Assembly (NCBI GenBank): GCA_050050115.1
Contig: JASFUX010000193.1
Coordinates: 1-6,685, forward strand
Length of the DNA: 6,685 bases
Direction of reading: 5' to 3'
DNA from: JASFUX01 sp050050115
GTDB taxonomy: Bacteria; Pseudomonadota; Alphaproteobacteria; Caulobacterales; Maricaulaceae
Shown: piece after piece, positions 5,777 through 6,685 of the stretch
Layout: each line of letters begins with the position of its first letter
Numbering within the stretch: position 1 is the first letter of the stretch
Translations under genes and position numbers: made by a program
The notes under the pieces: model-generated
Seen by the model: the letters and a program-made list of their open reading frames with translations, nothing else
The model's database searches: none
What the model was told of the DNA's origin: nothing

Positions 5777-5836
5777 ACGGCTCCCCGCACATCCCCGCCC
5801 GCCCCGACTCAGCCAAGAGTGCGCGCGAGCTTTTCT

Positions 5837-5841
5837 GGAGG
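5837..5841 (+). promoter_or_regulatory. Ribosome binding site deciding the fliO start
   Basis: GGAGG lies 4 nt before the GTG at 5846. The spacing is a little short, but the alternative in-frame GTG at 5819 has no purine-rich tract before it, so this site decides the start. Confidence 0.6.
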
Positions 5842-5845
5842 GCTG

Positions 5846-6151
5846 GTGGACCCGCTCGACTTCGCCCGCTACGTGGGCGCGCTCTTCGTCACCTTGGCGC
5901 TCTTGGGCGTCTTCCTCGTCGGGCTGAGACGCTTCGGGCCGATGCTGGGGCTTGCGCGCGCGAACCGCCGCGGCGGGCCGCGCCGGCTCGCCGTCGAGGA
6001 GGCGCTGATGCTGGACGCGCGGCGGCGGCTGGTGCTGGTCCGCGCCGACGGCCGCGAGCATCTGCTGCTGCTGGGCGCGAGCGGCGAGACGGTGGTCGAA
6101 AGCCGCCCCGCCGCGCCGGAAGACGACAGCGAAAATGGGGCCGGCGAATGA
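5846..6151 (+). CDS. fliO: Flagellar biosynthetic protein FliO
   Basis: FliO is a small membrane protein that helps assemble FliP into the core of the flagellar export gate. With the GTG at 5846 the product is 101 residues: a short N-terminus (MDPLDFARY), one transmembrane segment at about 9-26, a basic stretch on the cytoplasmic side (RRFG...RANRRGGPRR), and a small domain with LMLDARRRLVLVRADGREHL and LLLGASGETVVES, the typical FliO ending. An acidic tail follows. Its TGA overlaps the fliP ATG (ATGA), showing translational coupling, and FliO-FliP is the standard order. FliO is poorly conserved, so the call rests on the domain pattern together with the fliP neighbour. It is transcribed divergently from the peptidase genes. 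Confidence 0.9.
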   Translation: MDPLDFARYVGALFVTLALLGVFLVGLRRFGPMLGLARANRRGGPRRLAVEEALMLDARRRLVLVRADGREHLLLLGASGETVVESRPAAPEDDSENGAGE

Positions 6152-6685
6152 GCGCGGCGCGAACCCGTCGCCGCCTCGCCCCCTACGCCCGCCTCGCCGC
6201 GCTGGCGTTCCTGGCGACGTTCGCGGGGCTGATGCTGCATGCGCTGCCGGCCGCGGCGCAGTCGGTGACCGTGGACCTCGGCGAGGAAGGCGCGCTCACC
6301 GAGCGGGTGGTCCAGCTGATCATCCTCATCACGGTGCTCTCGCTCGCGCCGTCGATCCTGATCATGGCGACGAGCTTCGTGCGGATCGTCGTGGTGCTCT
6401 CGCTGCTGAGGACCGCGCTCGGCCTTCAGCAGAGCCCGCCAAACGCCGTGCTGATCTCGCTGGCGCTGTTCCTCACCGCCTTCATCATGGGGCCGACCTT
6501 CCAGCAAAGCTGGGAGGATGGGATCTCGCCTTTGATGAACGAGGAGATCGAGACCGCCGAAGCGCTCCAAGCGACCGCCGCGCCGTTCCGGGTGTTCATG
6601 CTCGAGCACGTGCGCGAGGACGACCTTGAGATGTTCCTCGATCTCGCCGATGCGCCTCTGCCCGAGACAGCCGACGAGATTCAGC
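6148..6685 (+). CDS. fliP: Flagellar export gate protein FliP (3' end outside window)
   Basis: FliP forms, with FliQ and FliR, the membrane export gate of the flagellar type III secretion system. The visible 179 codons include a cleavable signal peptide, as usual for FliP (Arg-rich start, hydrophobic run, likely cut at PAAA|Q near residue 37). The hallmark segment follows at about 55-115: LITVLSLAPSILIMATSFVR, then IVVVLSLLRTALGLQQSPPN, then LFLTAFIMGP. After it come the periplasmic PTFQQSW and a charged region (FRVFMLEHVREDDLEMF). Family members are about 245-260 residues, so roughly two-thirds is seen; the rest, including the C-terminal transmembrane helices, lies to the right. Start ATG overlaps the fliO stop; no strong separate ribosome binding site is visible, consistent with coupling. 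Confidence 0.97.
   Translation, partial: MSAARTRRRLAPYARLAALAFLATFAGLMLHALPAAAQSVTVDLGEEGALTERVVQLIILITVLSLAPSILIMATSFVRIVVVLSLLRTALGLQQSPPNAVLISLALFLTAFIMGPTFQQSWEDGISPLMNEEIETAEALQATAAPFRVFMLEHVREDDLEMFLDLADAPLPETADEIQ

Noticed and set aside
5819..5845. Longer FliO starting at the GTG at 5819
   Set aside because: There is no Shine-Dalgarno tract upstream, and the extension would contain the GGAGG that fits the GTG at 5846.

Overview
The window looks like a high-GC alphaproteobacterial chromosome. The flagellar proteins (FlgB, FlgC, FliE, FliO, FliP) are closest in style to Caulobacterales/Maricaulales (Hyphomonadaceae-like) relatives, and the rare TTAA/GTTAAC sites fall only between genes, as expected of CtrA-type regulation. 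That placement is inference from gene content and motif style; no search was run.

Layout from left to right. Positions 1-41 (minus) hold the first 13 codons of a gene with a signal-peptide-like start, preceded by a set of GTTC repeats 10-11 bp apart. Positions 42-358 are a gene-free stretch. Positions 359-1531 (minus) are a tight flagellar rod operon, flgB-flgC-fliE, transcribed right to left. Positions 1532-1633 are a dense regulatory gap with two perfect inverted repeats and a GTTAAC site. Positions 1634-3604 and 3706-5703 (both minus) are two tandem, paralogous, exported S9-family (prolyl oligopeptidase-like) serine peptidases, each with an intact Ser-Asp-His triad. Positions 5704-5845 are a divergent promoter region. 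From 5846 to the right edge (plus) lie fliO and the 5' two-thirds or so of fliP, overlapping by ATGA.

How the parts work together. FlgB and FlgC are proximal rod proteins, FliE joins the rod to the MS ring, and FliO/FliP help build the core of the flagellar type III export gate, so both flanks serve early flagellar basal-body assembly. The peptidase pair sits between them and probably has a nutritional or envelope role (peptide degradation in the periplasm or outside the cell) with no evident flagellar function.

The most interesting signals concern the duplicated peptidases. Both copies keep the same upstream module: a TTGCCG/TAACAA promoter-like pair with 17-bp spacing inside two palindromes, then an identical-stem hairpin at the predicted mRNA 5' end. 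The last part of both coding regions shares a 76-bp stretch of perfect DNA identity although the proteins differ considerably elsewhere, which suggests recent gene conversion. I found no mobile element, CRISPR array or RNA gene, and no clear new multi-gene system.
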